Part shown: in pieces, positions 34,004-43,903 of the stretch
Layout: each line of letters starts with the position of its first letter
How positions within the stretch are numbered: position 1 is the stretch's first letter
Assembly: GCA_964646345.1 (NCBI GenBank)
Contig: CAZYDU010000006.1
Span: 25,601-89,600 of the forward strand
Direction of reading: 5' to 3'
DNA length: 64,000 nucleotides
Source: RGIG1681 sp964646345
GTDB taxonomy: Bacteria; Bacillota; Clostridia; Christensenellales; UBA1242
The notes under the pieces: generated by a model
Database searches by the model: none
What the model was told of the DNA's origin: nothing
The model's input: the letters and a program-made list of their open reading frames with translations, nothing else
Program-made: the position numbers and the translations under genes

Positions 34004-34942
34004 TTAATTATACTCAAACTCGAGTTCGGTTTTGCGGTCGTATATTTCGCCTTGTGGGGGTTCATACATTGTGGTCGGTGTTTTCTTTCTTGCGTAACAA
34101 TAATTGCATTTATGTTTGCAAGTATCATATCTACCGATATCTACAGCTGGCATGCAACCACAATTCTTTCGTTGTCCGTCAAGTTTGTTATTTTTCCTTA
34201 TAACTTTTATTCCTATATCTTTGTATTTTTCAGTCAAAAGTTCTTCAAAAATAGCACCATCAATACATTTACTTGGGAATATCCCAAACTCTGACCAGTC
34301 ACCAGAATCCGCACAAGTTTCGATAAAAATGCCATTTTTTAACGCAATTTTAAACATTTCAGATAGTAATTTGCGTTTTTCAATCTCGCTTGGTGCATAA
34401 ACTTTTTTTGAACACCCCGAATAACTTTCAACCACAAAACTAATTTTGCAATGTCTTGTATATCCTTTTAAACTTTCGCATAAAAAATTAAACTTTTCCA
34501 AATGCCAATTTATATCAATACCATTAGAAAGTAAAATTGGGTCATAACGCCAAATTACAGGACAATGCTTAGATAATTCTTTAAATGTGTTTATCCTTTC
34601 TTCCAAAGACGAAAGTCCGCCTTCAATACACTCAGGATAAGCATTCAAAGTGTAGAGAAAATAATACGTAAATCCGTCTAATTTTTCAATTTTGTTTAGC
34701 ATTGGTTTTGGATTTTTTGACCAAAAAACCATGCCTTCAATATTACCTTTAGTTTCCACGGTTTTGTCTCCAATTAAATTTGTAGAAACACTCGTTATTT
34801 CAAATTTCGTCAGTGGAATTTTTGCTACTTTGCTTGGACTTATTGGATTTGGCACAAGAACATATCCTTGCTCTAAACAATCAAAAAACCAATCGCTATA
34901 AAATGCCGGAATATCCGTTCGTCTTGAAACACTTAATATCAT
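34004..34942 (-). CDS. DUF1848 family radical-SAM-like protein
   Basis: A 312-aa protein of the DUF1848 family. It starts with ILSVSRRTDIPAFYSDWF, the family signature, and contains VFWSKNP, WRYDPILLS and a Cys cluster near the C-terminus: NCGCMPAVDIGRYDTCKHKCNYCYA. The closing CxxxCxYCYA looks like a metal or iron-sulfur site, as in TIM-barrel radical SAM relatives, but in the opposite position to canonical radical SAM enzymes. The start ATG 34942 has AGGGG seven nt upstream; a TTG just before it is not used. Reaction unknown. Confidence 0.85.
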   Translation of the reverse strand: MILSVSRRTDIPAFYSDWFFDCLEQGYVLVPNPISPSKVAKIPLTKFEITSVSTNLIGDKTVETKGNIEGMVFWSKNPKPMLNKIEKLDGFTYYFLYTLNAYPECIEGGLSSLEERINTFKELSKHCPVIWRYDPILLSNGIDINWHLEKFNFLCESLKGYTRHCKISFVVESYSGCSKKVYAPSEIEKRKLLSEMFKIALKNGIFIETCADSGDWSEFGIFPSKCIDGAIFEELLTEKYKDIGIKVIRKNNKLDGQRKNCGCMPAVDIGRYDTCKHKCNYCYARKKTPTTMYEPPQGEIYDRKTELEFEYN

Positions 34943-35037
34943 AAACAACCCCTATCAATACTTGCTTTTTATTATAACCCGACTAAACATTTTTGCAAAA
35001 TAAATAATTCTCTATTCTATCAATTTAGTGCAGTAAA

Positions 35038-35066
35038 AAACACTAGGCACAAGCCTAGTGTTTAAA
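35038..35066 (-). terminator. Rho-independent terminator
   Basis: AAACACTAGGC (35038-35048), loop ACAA, GCCTAGTGTTT (35053-35063); on the minus strand it is followed by TTTTTTA after the 151-aa gene. Confidence 0.9.
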
Positions 35067-35076
35067 AATTAATAAA

Positions 35077-35532
35077 TTATTTCTTTTTCTTTTTCAGCGT
35101 TAAAGAACCATAAATTGTTCCAGCAAGACCAACTACAGCCATTGCACAAGCAACTACCATGATTGTAACATTAAGTTTGCAAGTGTAAGCTTCTTTGTTA
35201 TCGCTGTCTTTTGATGTAATTTTGAAAGCATTGATCTTGCCAATTTCTGTTGATACACCAAGAATTTTATATGAAAGTGTGCCTTTATTTACAATATACT
35301 CACCAATTTCCTTATCTTCATACTTTGTTTCACCATCATATTCCAAGCTTGAGTACAATTTGTCACCCTTCAAAGTAATTGACATTACAGTTTTCTTGCC
35401 ATTGTCATCAGTGTGTGTGTAAGTGTAAGTTTGTCCATGTGGGATCACAAGCAATGCAACCATTGCCACAACACCAACAACCATTAATACAAACGAAACA
35501 AGATTTAATGGCTTTTTAAAAAATTTCTTCAT
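35077..35532 (-). CDS. Small two-TM membrane protein
   Basis: A 151-aa protein with two hydrophobic helices: near the N-terminus (LVSFVLMVVGVVAMVALLVI) and near the C-terminus (LNVTIMVVACAMAVVGLAGTIYG). The 70 residues between them are polar and beta-rich (TYTYTHTDDNGKKTVMSITL) and would face the cell exterior. A poly-Lys end follows the second helix. I recognise no family. It is isolated by a terminator and a 67-nt upstream gap. Confidence 0.65.
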   Translation of the reverse strand: MKKFFKKPLNLVSFVLMVVGVVAMVALLVIPHGQTYTYTHTDDNGKKTVMSITLKGDKLYSSLEYDGETKYEDKEIGEYIVNKGTLSYKILGVSTEIGKINAFKITSKDSDNKEAYTCKLNVTIMVVACAMAVVGLAGTIYGSLTLKKKKK

Positions 35533-35599
35533 AAATATTCCCTCCTAAACTCATGTTACAAAATGTGACACCTTTTGTCAAATTATTCCAATAAATTTC

Positions 35600-36211
35600 T
35601 TAAAAAAGTAATCTATTAACATCTTTAATCACACCACGCACAAATGCATCTCTTGAATACACATTATGTTTTAATGAAAGTTTCTCATCTCCCAAGTCAA
35701 ATACAATTTCATGCTCGCCCATTTCTTCACCTTCACGAATTGATGTAATTTTTATCGGTTTATCAAAATACCCACTCAAATAATTCGCAATTTCAATGGC
35801 TGTTCCACTGGGTTTATCTTTTTTCAAAGCATGATGTTTTTCGATAATTTCAATATTTTTTGGATTTAAACTTAAAATGTTTTTTGCAATCTCTTTTAAC
35901 TTTTCAATACCGCAAGAAAAATTTGCTTTTCGAATAATTTTTATTATTTTCGAAATTTCTTCAAGTTCTCTTAGTTCATCAGTTGTTTGTCCAGTTGCAC
36001 CAATAATAAGCGGAATGTTTTGTTTCAAACAAAATCTTGCACTCTCAATCGCGCTTTCATGTGACCCAAAATCCACTACCAAACTAGCATCTTCATAATC
36101 CCACAGACAATCTTGTTTTTCAACACCTTGCACAAAAAAATTCTTTTGAAGTTCCTTTGTGAGCAATGATCCCATTCTTCCTTTGTAACCCACTACCAGA
36201 ATTTTTTTCAT
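35600..36211 (-). CDS. dapB: 4-hydroxy-tetrahydrodipicolinate reductase
   Basis: Reduces HTPA to tetrahydrodipicolinate with NAD(P)H in the lysine/meso-diaminopimelate pathway, which feeds peptidoglycan and spore dipicolinate. Seen: nucleotide-binding VVGYKGRMGSLLTKEL at the N-terminus, the catalytic signature EKHHALKKDKPSGTA near residue 125, and the C-terminal AFVRGVI. At 203 aa it is shorter than the roughly 265 aa of E. coli DapB, with trimmed loops; such compact forms are plausible in clostridia. ATG 36211 was chosen because the upstream part of the frame lies outside the Rossmann fold. No other dap genes nearby. Confidence 0.85.
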   Translation of the reverse strand: MKKILVVGYKGRMGSLLTKELQKNFFVQGVEKQDCLWDYEDASLVVDFGSHESAIESARFCLKQNIPLIIGATGQTTDELRELEEISKIIKIIRKANFSCGIEKLKEIAKNILSLNPKNIEIIEKHHALKKDKPSGTAIEIANYLSGYFDKPIKITSIREGEEMGEHEIVFDLGDEKLSLKHNVYSRDAFVRGVIKDVNRLLF

Positions 36212-36264
36212 AATTCCATTATATTCAAACCATAAAATTTGTGACAAAATTCTCAATAACTAAT

Positions 36265-37659
36265 TTAATTCTTAAGTTCCGTATGCTTTTTTTCATTTAA
36301 TTTTAGTTCTGCGTCTTTCGTGATTATTGTGTTTGGACTCTTATACTTACCATTAACTCTTTTTGCACAAATAGCAAATAAGCAAATATAATATGAAAAT
36401 GAATAAGGGTCAAGACAACCGAAATAATGACACACAGTAACCACAGCAAGCATTACTGCAAACATAAACACATTATGCGATGAGAATTTTGTTTTAAATA
36501 TTCTAACAATCAAAATAATCAACATTGTTAAATATAGTGCCAAACAAATCAGACCATATTCAAGCCAAATTTGAAGATAAACATTATGCACACGAATATC
36601 ATAGTTATATCCAGCACCGCCACCAAACAAGAACATTTTTGCATTAGATGTAATTTCTCTTAATGCGTCCAGTGTTAATGCATTTCTATCCCAACCATCG
36701 CTACCAGCAACACCATCAATAATACCAGTATGAAAAACCCTATCAAAAAATGCAGAAATATCTCTAACTAAATTCGTATTAAGTTTGTTATCAATCACTC
36801 CAAGGGCTTCAAACATATAATTCGCACCCGAAGTCGAAACTCCTTTAATCCAAATATAACTCGCTCCGATTGAAAGGCACAAACAAATAAGCATTCTCCA
36901 AGGACATTTTTTATTTTTAATCCATAAATAAATTAGTAAGAACAACTCGCCAACAAACATAGCAGTTTCAGCTGAAAAACACCCATTGATAAATAATGCA
37001 ACATTCAAAACTACAAAACACAACCCAAAAACTATTTGTTCCCAAAGTTTTTTAAATCTATGCAGTACCAAGATACACAACATTATAGCCATAACAGTGA
37101 TATATGCCGAATAATTTGAGTTCATAAACTGCAGGCTCATAGGAAAAGTATTTTCTGAAAAGCCTGGCATATAACTATTAGACAAATCACACATGCCCAT
37201 AATTGAACAAGCCGTCATTGTAAAAATAAAAGTATATAGAAGCAATTTATAATACTTTTTATCAATTCTACCCAGGGTTAAAAATGCAAAAAAGAAATTT
37301 AACACAATCACAAATGTAGCTAAATGCGAACCCTTGTTCAATAAAAACTCAACATTTATAATTGAGCTTATCAAAAACATTGCAATCAATGCTAGCCCGA
37401 TAATTTCAAATAAATCAAGTTTTCTAAACTTAATAAACCTAAAGTTTATCGAGTAATATATAACTCTGGTTAAAATATACAAAAAGCACAAAATGAGATA
37501 TACATTCAAAACGTCCATTTCTATTCCAATCCAGCAAAAAACCGAAGCGATAAGTGGAGCTAAAATAATAGCCATCGCATAACAAATATTCGCAATATTA
37601 AACACATTATTTAAATAATTATTGTCTTCTTCTTTCCAGTTAAGTTTAGTTTTTCCCAT
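36265..37659 (-). CDS. O-antigen ligase/polymerase-like membrane protein
   Basis: A 464-aa integral membrane protein with about eleven hydrophobic helices and one large polar loop near residues 285-355 (AGSDGWDRNALTLDALREI, then FLFGGGAGYNYDIRVHNVYLQIWLEYGLI). The pair G-x-G-x...R-x-H-N-x-Y-L-x-x-W-x-E-Y-G is the Wzy_C/O-antigen ligase signature with the essential His. In Gram-positives such proteins polymerise or ligate cell-surface polysaccharide. ATG 37659 follows AAGGAAA; ATGs at 37683 and 37710 lack this. There are no other polysaccharide genes adjacent. Confidence 0.8.
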   Translation of the reverse strand: MGKTKLNWKEEDNNYLNNVFNIANICYAMAIILAPLIASVFCWIGIEMDVLNVYLILCFLYILTRVIYYSINFRFIKFRKLDLFEIIGLALIAMFLISSIINVEFLLNKGSHLATFVIVLNFFFAFLTLGRIDKKYYKLLLYTFIFTMTACSIMGMCDLSNSYMPGFSENTFPMSLQFMNSNYSAYITVMAIMLCILVLHRFKKLWEQIVFGLCFVVLNVALFINGCFSAETAMFVGELFLLIYLWIKNKKCPWRMLICLCLSIGASYIWIKGVSTSGANYMFEALGVIDNKLNTNLVRDISAFFDRVFHTGIIDGVAGSDGWDRNALTLDALREITSNAKMFLFGGGAGYNYDIRVHNVYLQIWLEYGLICLALYLTMLIILIVRIFKTKFSSHNVFMFAVMLAVVTVCHYFGCLDPYSFSYYICLFAICAKRVNGKYKSPNTIITKDAELKLNEKKHTELKN

Positions 37660-37690
37660 AGTAATTTCCTTTACACTATCCATAATAAAC

Positions 37691-37732
37691 AAAAAGAGCT
37701 TTACTCGCAAACAAAATCGAGTAAAACTCCTT
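37691..37732 (-). terminator. Terminator of the ABC transporter gene
   Basis: GAGCTTTACTCG (37696-37707) pairs with CGAGTAAAACTC (37718-37729) with one mismatch; TTTTTG follows on the minus strand. Confidence 0.8.
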
Positions 37733-37748
37733 TATTTTATTAATTTCT

Positions 37749-40559
37749 CTAATTTTCTCTAAGTGCAATAACAGGGTCTTTCTTTGCCGCCGATTTAGCA
37801 GGAATGAGACCAGCAATAAATGTTAAAGCAACACTGATTAACACTAAAACAATGCTACCTATTAATGGAAGTTGAGCTAGACCACCAATTCCTGTAAAGT
37901 GTTTTAAAATTAGATTTATTGGAAGTATCAAGATAAGCGATACACCAATACCTATCAAACCACTAGCAAGTCCAATAATAAAACTTTCTGCAGTAAACAC
38001 ACGCTTGATGTCTTTTTTAGATGCACCAACCGAACGAAGAACACCAATTTCTTTTGTTCTTTCAATAACAGAAATATAAGTAATAATTCCAATCATGATT
38101 GAACTAACAATGAGCGAAACACTAACAAAAGCAATCAAAACATAGGTTATTGCATTAATAATTGTTGATACAGTGCTCATAATCAAATCAACATAATCTG
38201 TATATGTGATTTGGTCATTTTTGTCAGCTTGCGCATTATATGTTTCAATGAATTTCTTAACATCATCTTTTGAATCAAATGAATTGATATAGAATGAAAT
38301 TGTGCTTGGGATTTCAAGATTAATTTTTGAAATTCCACTTACAGTTTTACCTTTATCTTCCCATGTTTGAATTTGCTCGTTTCTGTAGCTAACCATTTGC
38401 TCGGTAAAATATTTTGTATAAACAACACCACTTGTAAGTGCACCACTGTCAGATGTGTCATTAAGTCTAACAACACCAACAATAGTAAGTTCATTTGTGC
38501 AATTATTGTAAGCATCAATCAAATAAGAATAGTATAAACTTGGATTATATTTTTTATTATCTGTTTTATCAGCATTCTCTTTTTGGTTGAAAATTCTAAA
38601 GTCTACAATTTCGCCTGCTATTTCCACAAAATAGTCAATCTCATCTAAAACTTTATAGGTTGTGCCAATTACCGAATCAAAATCAATACCTGTTGGAACT
38701 TTTTTATTTTCAATAACATTTGTAAGCAATGTCTCCATTTGAGTTTCTGACAAGAGCCCTAAGGCATATAAAACATAGTCATCAAGTTCACTATTTTTGT
38801 CAAGCACAAGCATAGCTTCATTTGCATGTTCTTTGTCATTTGAAACAAATTTACCTTTTGTGCCAAGCAAATCATATTGACTTTTTACAAAATCCAAGTT
38901 ATCAATCATTTCATTAAAAATTGACATGTTGCCAAGCATTGAAAAACTTGATGATCCCATTGATGTTGTGCTACCAAATCCCATGACCGCAAAAACCAGG
39001 TTCAAAATTTCAGCTTGCGATAAAGAATAAGTTTCACTAGATTGCAAAGCTACCGCAATATACTCTAAGCTACTATAATTATTTTCATAAATGAATGGAT
39101 ACTGTTCTTCTACTGGCTTTGAAAGGTCAATATCTGTTGGTCTATGTAAAATGTAGCCTGAATCAGATTTTTCTGCCCAAATACCAGTTTTATCTTCAAA
39201 ATATTTGAGCGCATAAATGGTTACCATTTGCATAACAGCATTACTGTTTGGTTCAACTGCAAAATTAGTTGCAAAATTGTTATAATCCGAAACGTCTAAA
39301 TTTGTTTCGCTAGATTTGTATATTTCCAAATCCAAGTCATAAGTATAACCAACCGCATTAACATATTTATCCAGTTCACTTTTATGTTCATTAATATACT
39401 TATAAAATTTCTCCAAATTATTTGTGCCAAGATTTGACCCCACACTATTCATAAGGCCCGAAATATTTTCATTTGCATAAATTTTTTCGCCATCATTTTC
39501 ACTTTCATTATTTCCACGACTCAAAAACATAGATGTTATAACTGATGTGAAATCAACTTTTTTAGACTCAATCGTTATTGGATAAGTTGAAAGGGTGTCT
39601 TCTTGCATTTTGTTTATATATGTTGAAAATCCACTAGACACCGCCAATATCAAAGCAATACCAATAATACCAATAGAACCTGCAAAGGCGACTAGAATTG
39701 TTCTTGCTTTTTTAGTTAAAAGATTCTTAAAAGAAAGCGAAAGTGCTGTCCAAAACGACATTTTCTTCTTTTTTTCACGTTTTTTGCGTTCTTTTTGCGT
39801 TATTCCTTTCTTTTCTTCACGAACAAGTTTCTTTCTATTTTTCTCTTGATTCTCTAACACTTCTAGGGCTTCTTCTTCAGCTGAATATGGAGCTGTATCC
39901 CCAACAACATTACCGTCCAAGAGTCTTACAATTCTAGTTGAATATTGTTCAGCAAGCTCTGGGTTGTGCGTAACCATAATGATAAGTTTGTCTTTTGAAA
40001 TATCTTTTAGAAGTTCCATGATTTGTACACTTGTTTCAGTGTCAAGTGCACCAGTTGGTTCATCTGCTAAAATAATCTCAGGGTCGTTAACCAAAGCTCT
40101 GGCGATTGCAACTCTTTGCATCTGACCACCTGATAATTGACTTGGCTTATTTTTAAGTTTGTCTCCAAGTCCCACTTTTTCAAGAACCTTTGTTGCCCTT
40201 TTCTTCCTTTCTTCTCTCGATACACCGGATAATGTTAAAGCAAGTTCAACATTTTCTAGAACCGTTTGATGTGGAATAAGATTATAACTTTGAAACACAA
40301 AACCAATAGAGTGATTTCTGTAAGTATCCCAATCACTATCTTTATACTCTTTTGTAGACTTACCATTAATCACAAGGTCACCGTCTGTATATCTATCAAG
40401 TCCACCAACAATATTAAGCATTGTGGTTTTCCCGCAACCACTTTGTCCCAAAATTGAAACAAACTCACTTTTTCTGAAGCACAAACTAACACCCTTAAGT
40501 GCTTCGACTTTTGTATCTCCCATTTCATAGACTTTGGTAATACCATTTAATTTTAGCAT
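37749..40559 (-). CDS. Fused ABC transporter ATPase/permease (MacB/LolD-FtsX type)
   Basis: A 936-aa fusion. The ATPase (residues 1-240) has Walker A GQSGCGKTTML, signature LSGGQMQRVAIARAL and Walker B IILADEPTGAL. A basic linker (KKERKKREKKKK) leads to an FtsX/MacB-type permease: one TM near residue 300, a long extracellular region of about 480 residues, and three C-terminal TMs ending in IAGLIPAKSAAKKDPVIALR. In E. coli MacB the ATPase precedes the permease as here. Such transporters act mechanically on lipoproteins, peptides or antibiotics rather than as classic importers. Start ATG 40559 after AGGAG. Monocistronic. Confidence 0.9.
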   Translation of the reverse strand: MLKLNGITKVYEMGDTKVEALKGVSLCFRKSEFVSILGQSGCGKTTMLNIVGGLDRYTDGDLVINGKSTKEYKDSDWDTYRNHSIGFVFQSYNLIPHQTVLENVELALTLSGVSREERKKRATKVLEKVGLGDKLKNKPSQLSGGQMQRVAIARALVNDPEIILADEPTGALDTETSVQIMELLKDISKDKLIIMVTHNPELAEQYSTRIVRLLDGNVVGDTAPYSAEEEALEVLENQEKNRKKLVREEKKGITQKERKKREKKKKMSFWTALSLSFKNLLTKKARTILVAFAGSIGIIGIALILAVSSGFSTYINKMQEDTLSTYPITIESKKVDFTSVITSMFLSRGNNESENDGEKIYANENISGLMNSVGSNLGTNNLEKFYKYINEHKSELDKYVNAVGYTYDLDLEIYKSSETNLDVSDYNNFATNFAVEPNSNAVMQMVTIYALKYFEDKTGIWAEKSDSGYILHRPTDIDLSKPVEEQYPFIYENNYSSLEYIAVALQSSETYSLSQAEILNLVFAVMGFGSTTSMGSSSFSMLGNMSIFNEMIDNLDFVKSQYDLLGTKGKFVSNDKEHANEAMLVLDKNSELDDYVLYALGLLSETQMETLLTNVIENKKVPTGIDFDSVIGTTYKVLDEIDYFVEIAGEIVDFRIFNQKENADKTDNKKYNPSLYYSYLIDAYNNCTNELTIVGVVRLNDTSDSGALTSGVVYTKYFTEQMVSYRNEQIQTWEDKGKTVSGISKINLEIPSTISFYINSFDSKDDVKKFIETYNAQADKNDQITYTDYVDLIMSTVSTIINAITYVLIAFVSVSLIVSSIMIGIITYISVIERTKEIGVLRSVGASKKDIKRVFTAESFIIGLASGLIGIGVSLILILPINLILKHFTGIGGLAQLPLIGSIVLVLISVALTFIAGLIPAKSAAKKDPVIALREN

Positions 40560-40751
40560 AGTTTTTCTCCTAAAATTTTTATATGCCATATTATATTGTC
40601 ATTTAAGAAAAAAGTCAATTACAAGCAATACTTTGAATTACCAAAATTCCACCTAGTTTTGTAAATGATACAAAATCAAGCCTTTTGTTTTATCATCGCC
40701 AAAAATTACTAAATTTTCAATAAAAAATAAATTATTTTTAATTTTTTATTA

Positions 40752-40883
40752 TTATTTACTATTTTTCACACAATTTTTATTGCATTTTGAACATATTTTG
40801 CGTTTTTTGTATTTATTTTTCTTGAAGACAAAAAACAAAGATAAACTTAAAATAAATAAAATTACAATATCTGAAAAACTCAT
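40752..40883 (-). CDS. FeoB-associated Cys-rich small membrane protein
   Basis: A 43-aa peptide found by translating the stretch after feoB. It has one hydrophobic helix (residues 5-20, DIVILFILSLSLFFVF), a Lys-rich stretch and a terminal C-S-K-C-N-K-N-C cluster (residues 31-38). This is the architecture of the FeoB-associated Cys-rich protein family. GGTGA precedes the ATG inside the end of feoB; the gap between feoB stop and this ATG is 3 nt. It may help FeoB move or bind Fe(II), as proposed for FeoC-like partners, but this is inference. Confidence 0.8.
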   Translation of the reverse strand: MSFSDIVILFILSLSLFFVFKKNKYKKRKICSKCNKNCVKNSK

Positions 40884-40886
40884 TTT

Positions 40887-42851
40887 TCACCAAACCATAC
40901 TTAAAATTAAATGTGATATACTTGCAAAAATCCAAGCAATAGCTATTTGAAAGAAAACTGTTAAAATAGTTTTCTTTGTGCTTTTTAATTCACTTTTCAT
41001 AGCACCAATACTTGCAACACATGGAGCAGAAAATAAATTAAAAACCATAAATGCATAACCACTTGCTTTGTTAAAAAAGGAAAAAATTCCATTTGAAAAT
41101 ATATCGCCAGCCACCCCACCTTGCGATAGGCCGGAAATAATTGTCATACTGGACACAACTTGCTCTTTTGCAATCAAACCTTGAATGGCTGAAACCGTAA
41201 CAGCCCAATTTTTCTCCCCAATAATTGGATAAAAAAACCAACTGAACTTATTTCCAATAAACGCCAAAATACTTGTTTGAATATCTTGAGAAAAACGCAA
41301 ATTTAAACTAAAAGAAGATAAAAACCATACCAAACCCGAACAAATCAATATAATTGTTCCCGCACGAGTCACAAAATCCTTAGTTTTATCAAACACATCT
41401 CTTGATATATATTTAATGTTAGGCGATTTATATTCAGGAAGTTCTGAAATAAAAGAAGTTTGTGTATTTTTATAAAAAAATGCTTTAAGAATAAGTGCTG
41501 AAACCAATATCAAACAAATGGATAAAAAATATAACGATGCTGTAACCAACCCGCTTTGATTTGGGAAAAAGTAACCAACAAACAATGCAATAATTGGTAA
41601 CTTTGCACTACAAGGCACAAACGGTGCTAAAGCAATAGTCATTTCTCGTTCTGAATTTTGTTCAATGATTCTTGTAGAAGAAATTGCAGGCACGGAACAA
41701 CCCGTTCCCACAATAAAAGGTACAAGGGATTTTCCGCTTAAACCAAACCTGCGAAATAACCTATCAAACATAAAAGATATTCGTGACATATAACCAGTTG
41801 TTTCTAGTAAGCTGATAAAGAAAAATATTGTAACCAGTTCAGGCACAAAGGTTAAAACTGAACCCACACCTGCAATAATCCCATCGCACAATAAACTCAC
41901 AAGCCAGTTTGATACATTAATTTTTATTAAAAACCTTTCCAAGCAAAAACTTAATTTTTCAAATCCTGTTTCAATAAATCCAGTTGTATATCTCCCTACA
42001 ATTCCGATTGACAAATAATACATCAAGGTCATTATACAAACAAATAGTGGAATTGCAAGAAACCTATTCAAGAAAAACTTATCAATTTTATCAGAAACTG
42101 TTTGTTTTTTTAAATGTTTAACTAAACATGCATTTCTAATTCTTTCAATATAATCATAACGTAACCCTGCAAAAATTTCTTCCAAATTATTACCATAAAT
42201 TTTGGTTAGCACATTCCTAGCATGTAAAACTGAAGCATCAAAATTTTCTTCTTTAACACCAACTATACACTCAATTATTTCAAAGTAATTTTGGTTTATT
42301 TTGCTTATTTTTACGTTTTTAAGCTCTTTTTCTACAATTTTGGGATATTTTTCAATATAATTTATGCTCTTTTGCGATTTTTGAAATTTTACCTTTTGTA
42401 TTAACTCGTCAATCCCCAAACCAGTTTTAGCCGAAACCCTAATAGCATCGAACCCCAAATCTCTCGACAATTTTTTCTCATCAAGCTCAAGCCCATAATT
42501 TTCCAGCAAATCACACATATTTAAAGCAACGATTGTTTTCACACCCAAATCCATTAATTGAGTAGTTAAAAATAAACTTCTTTCAATCGATGTAGCATCA
42601 ATAACATTAATAACTAAATCCGGTTTACTATTTAACAAAAACTCACGAGAAATATTTTCTTCTTCAGTATATGGCGAAAGCGAATAAACTCCAGGCAAAT
42701 CGACAATCACAATATCCGTTCCACGAATCATACCTTCTTTTCGTTCAATAGTCACTCCCGGCCAATTTCCAACTTTTTGATTAGACCCAGTTAATTTATT
42801 AAATAGCGAAGTCTTACCTGAATTTTGATTACCAATCAATGCTACATTCAT
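40887..42851 (-). CDS. feoB: Ferrous iron transport protein B
   Basis: Fe(II) uptake GTPase/permease of the cytoplasmic membrane, 654 aa. The N-terminal G domain has GNQNSGKTSLFNKL at residues 7-20, DLPGVYSLSPYTEEE and NMCD; the helical and GDI-like regions follow. The permease part contains the two Gate motifs with PFVPCSAKLPIIALF near residue 420 and many TMs. It overlaps feoA by 4 nt (ATGA), typical of coupled translation, and is followed by the Cys-rich small protein. Expression is probably iron-regulated; no clear Fur/DtxR site was seen. Confidence 0.96.
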   Translation of the reverse strand: MNVALIGNQNSGKTSLFNKLTGSNQKVGNWPGVTIERKEGMIRGTDIVIVDLPGVYSLSPYTEEENISREFLLNSKPDLVINVIDATSIERSLFLTTQLMDLGVKTIVALNMCDLLENYGLELDEKKLSRDLGFDAIRVSAKTGLGIDELIQKVKFQKSQKSINYIEKYPKIVEKELKNVKISKINQNYFEIIECIVGVKEENFDASVLHARNVLTKIYGNNLEEIFAGLRYDYIERIRNACLVKHLKKQTVSDKIDKFFLNRFLAIPLFVCIMTLMYYLSIGIVGRYTTGFIETGFEKLSFCLERFLIKINVSNWLVSLLCDGIIAGVGSVLTFVPELVTIFFFISLLETTGYMSRISFMFDRLFRRFGLSGKSLVPFIVGTGCSVPAISSTRIIEQNSEREMTIALAPFVPCSAKLPIIALFVGYFFPNQSGLVTASLYFLSICLILVSALILKAFFYKNTQTSFISELPEYKSPNIKYISRDVFDKTKDFVTRAGTIILICSGLVWFLSSFSLNLRFSQDIQTSILAFIGNKFSWFFYPIIGEKNWAVTVSAIQGLIAKEQVVSSMTIISGLSQGGVAGDIFSNGIFSFFNKASGYAFMVFNLFSAPCVASIGAMKSELKSTKKTILTVFFQIAIAWIFASISHLILSMVW

Positions 42852-43120
42852 ATTATTTTTACCTTTATATTCTTTAATTCATCTTTCCTTAAACAAAGTT
42901 CATATCCACGAAGTTTAATACTAACAGGGTCGCCTAACGGTGCAATCTTTTTTACACAAATCTCAACTCCTTTTGTTAAACCCATTTCAAACATTCTTCT
43001 AGAAAGAAGCTTATTATTTGCCACTATCTCAGCAACCATAGCTTTGCTTCCTACTTTTAATCCATCAAGTCGATTAAAACCCAATCTTTCGCCAGCTTTA
43101 TCTAATTCATTTTTCATCAT
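42848..43120 (-). CDS. feoA: Ferrous iron transport protein A (FeoA)
   Basis: A 90-aa SH3-like protein that assists FeoB. Family features: RLDGLKVGSKAMVAEI, RRMFEMGLTKGVEICVKKIAPLGDPVSIKLRGYELCLRK (read in pieces) including the conserved MGLTKG and GDP-rGYxLxLR pattern. ATG codons at 43120 and 43117 are adjacent and cannot be separated by the weak ribosome binding site. It is the first gene of the feoA-feoB-small protein operon. Confidence 0.93.
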   Translation of the reverse strand: MMKNELDKAGERLGFNRLDGLKVGSKAMVAEIVANNKLLSRRMFEMGLTKGVEICVKKIAPLGDPVSIKLRGYELCLRKDELKNIKVKII

Positions 43121-43212
43121 TAAATTTTATGCTCACAATTTGCCAATTATTTATGCAATTAAAAAAGACAGAACAATAATTCTATCTCTCAATGTAACAA
43201 AAAAAGAAGAAA

Positions 43213-43902
43213 TTAATTTTCTTCCTTTTTATCTTCGTCAATATTTTCTTTTGTTTTATCGTTTTTTTCTTCAACAATTTCTTCTTTATTATTTTCTATT
43301 TTTTGTTCGTTTTCTGCTTGAATTTCTTTTTGCCTTTCTTGATTTCTTAAAGCTCTTTTGTGAAGAACTTTTAATTTTGGAGTGTTATATCTTAAAATCA
43401 TAGTTGAAAGCAGATTTAAAAACACGTTAACAATCGCAACCGGCACACCAACAACCCAAGCAAACCTTAACGGAAAAATAAATACAACCGAGAAACCAGC
43501 AATCATTCCAAAGATATGGTCAAGTTCTCCTTTATAACTTTCAATCAAGAACCTTTCGGCATACTCTGGATTATTTGGGTCAGACAATTTTGATTTTCCA
43601 AAACCGCCAAGCGAACCAAGTTCCAATACCTTGTCTTTCCATTTTTTTATTCCGAGTTTTTCATAAAAATGTTGTTCTTTTTTTGACACATCAAAGAATT
43701 TTTTATCTTTGACCCACTTTGCCGGAATTTGATTGCAGATAATTGCAAAAATTGCATCTACCGCAACTTGATATACGGTTGATGCAATTACCGCAAGTAC
43801 AAAAAACCAAGGCGATACGTCCATTATTGGACACATAACAAGAATATCAAATCCACAAATCAAAGCAACAGCGATACCAATCACTGACAAATACAAAACC
43901 AT
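43213..43902 (-). CDS. CrtO-like (diaponeurosporenoate acyltransferase family) membrane protein
   Basis: A 229-aa membrane protein. It has TMs at residues 2-22 and 30-55 and two more around 120-165, and a central motif HFYEKLGIKKWKDKVLELG followed by GGFGKSKL, which is the signature of the glycosyl-4,4'-diaponeurosporenoate acyltransferase (CrtO) family. The C-terminal 50 residues are Glu/Lys/Asn-rich and disordered. It follows the PlsC gene by 1 nt (stop to start) and with it and the GT8 gene forms an operon. A carotenoid role is not supported, since no carotenoid genes are here; acylation of another glycolipid is more likely. Confidence 0.7.
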   Translation of the reverse strand: MVLYLSVIGIAVALICGFDILVMCPIMDVSPWFFVLAVIASTVYQVAVDAIFAIICNQIPAKWVKDKKFFDVSKKEQHFYEKLGIKKWKDKVLELGSLGGFGKSKLSDPNNPEYAERFLIESYKGELDHIFGMIAGFSVVFIFPLRFAWVVGVPVAIVNVFLNLLSTMILRYNTPKLKVLHKRALRNQERQKEIQAENEQKIENNKEEIVEEKNDKTKENIDEDKKEEN

Positions 43903-43903
43903 T

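Noticed and set aside
33973..34294. Plus-strand frames of 76 and 103 aa
   Set aside because: They are antisense to the well-supported DUF1848 gene and carry no family signal.
43121..43212. Fur or DtxR box upstream of feoA
   Set aside because: Only AT-rich words without a convincing palindrome were found.
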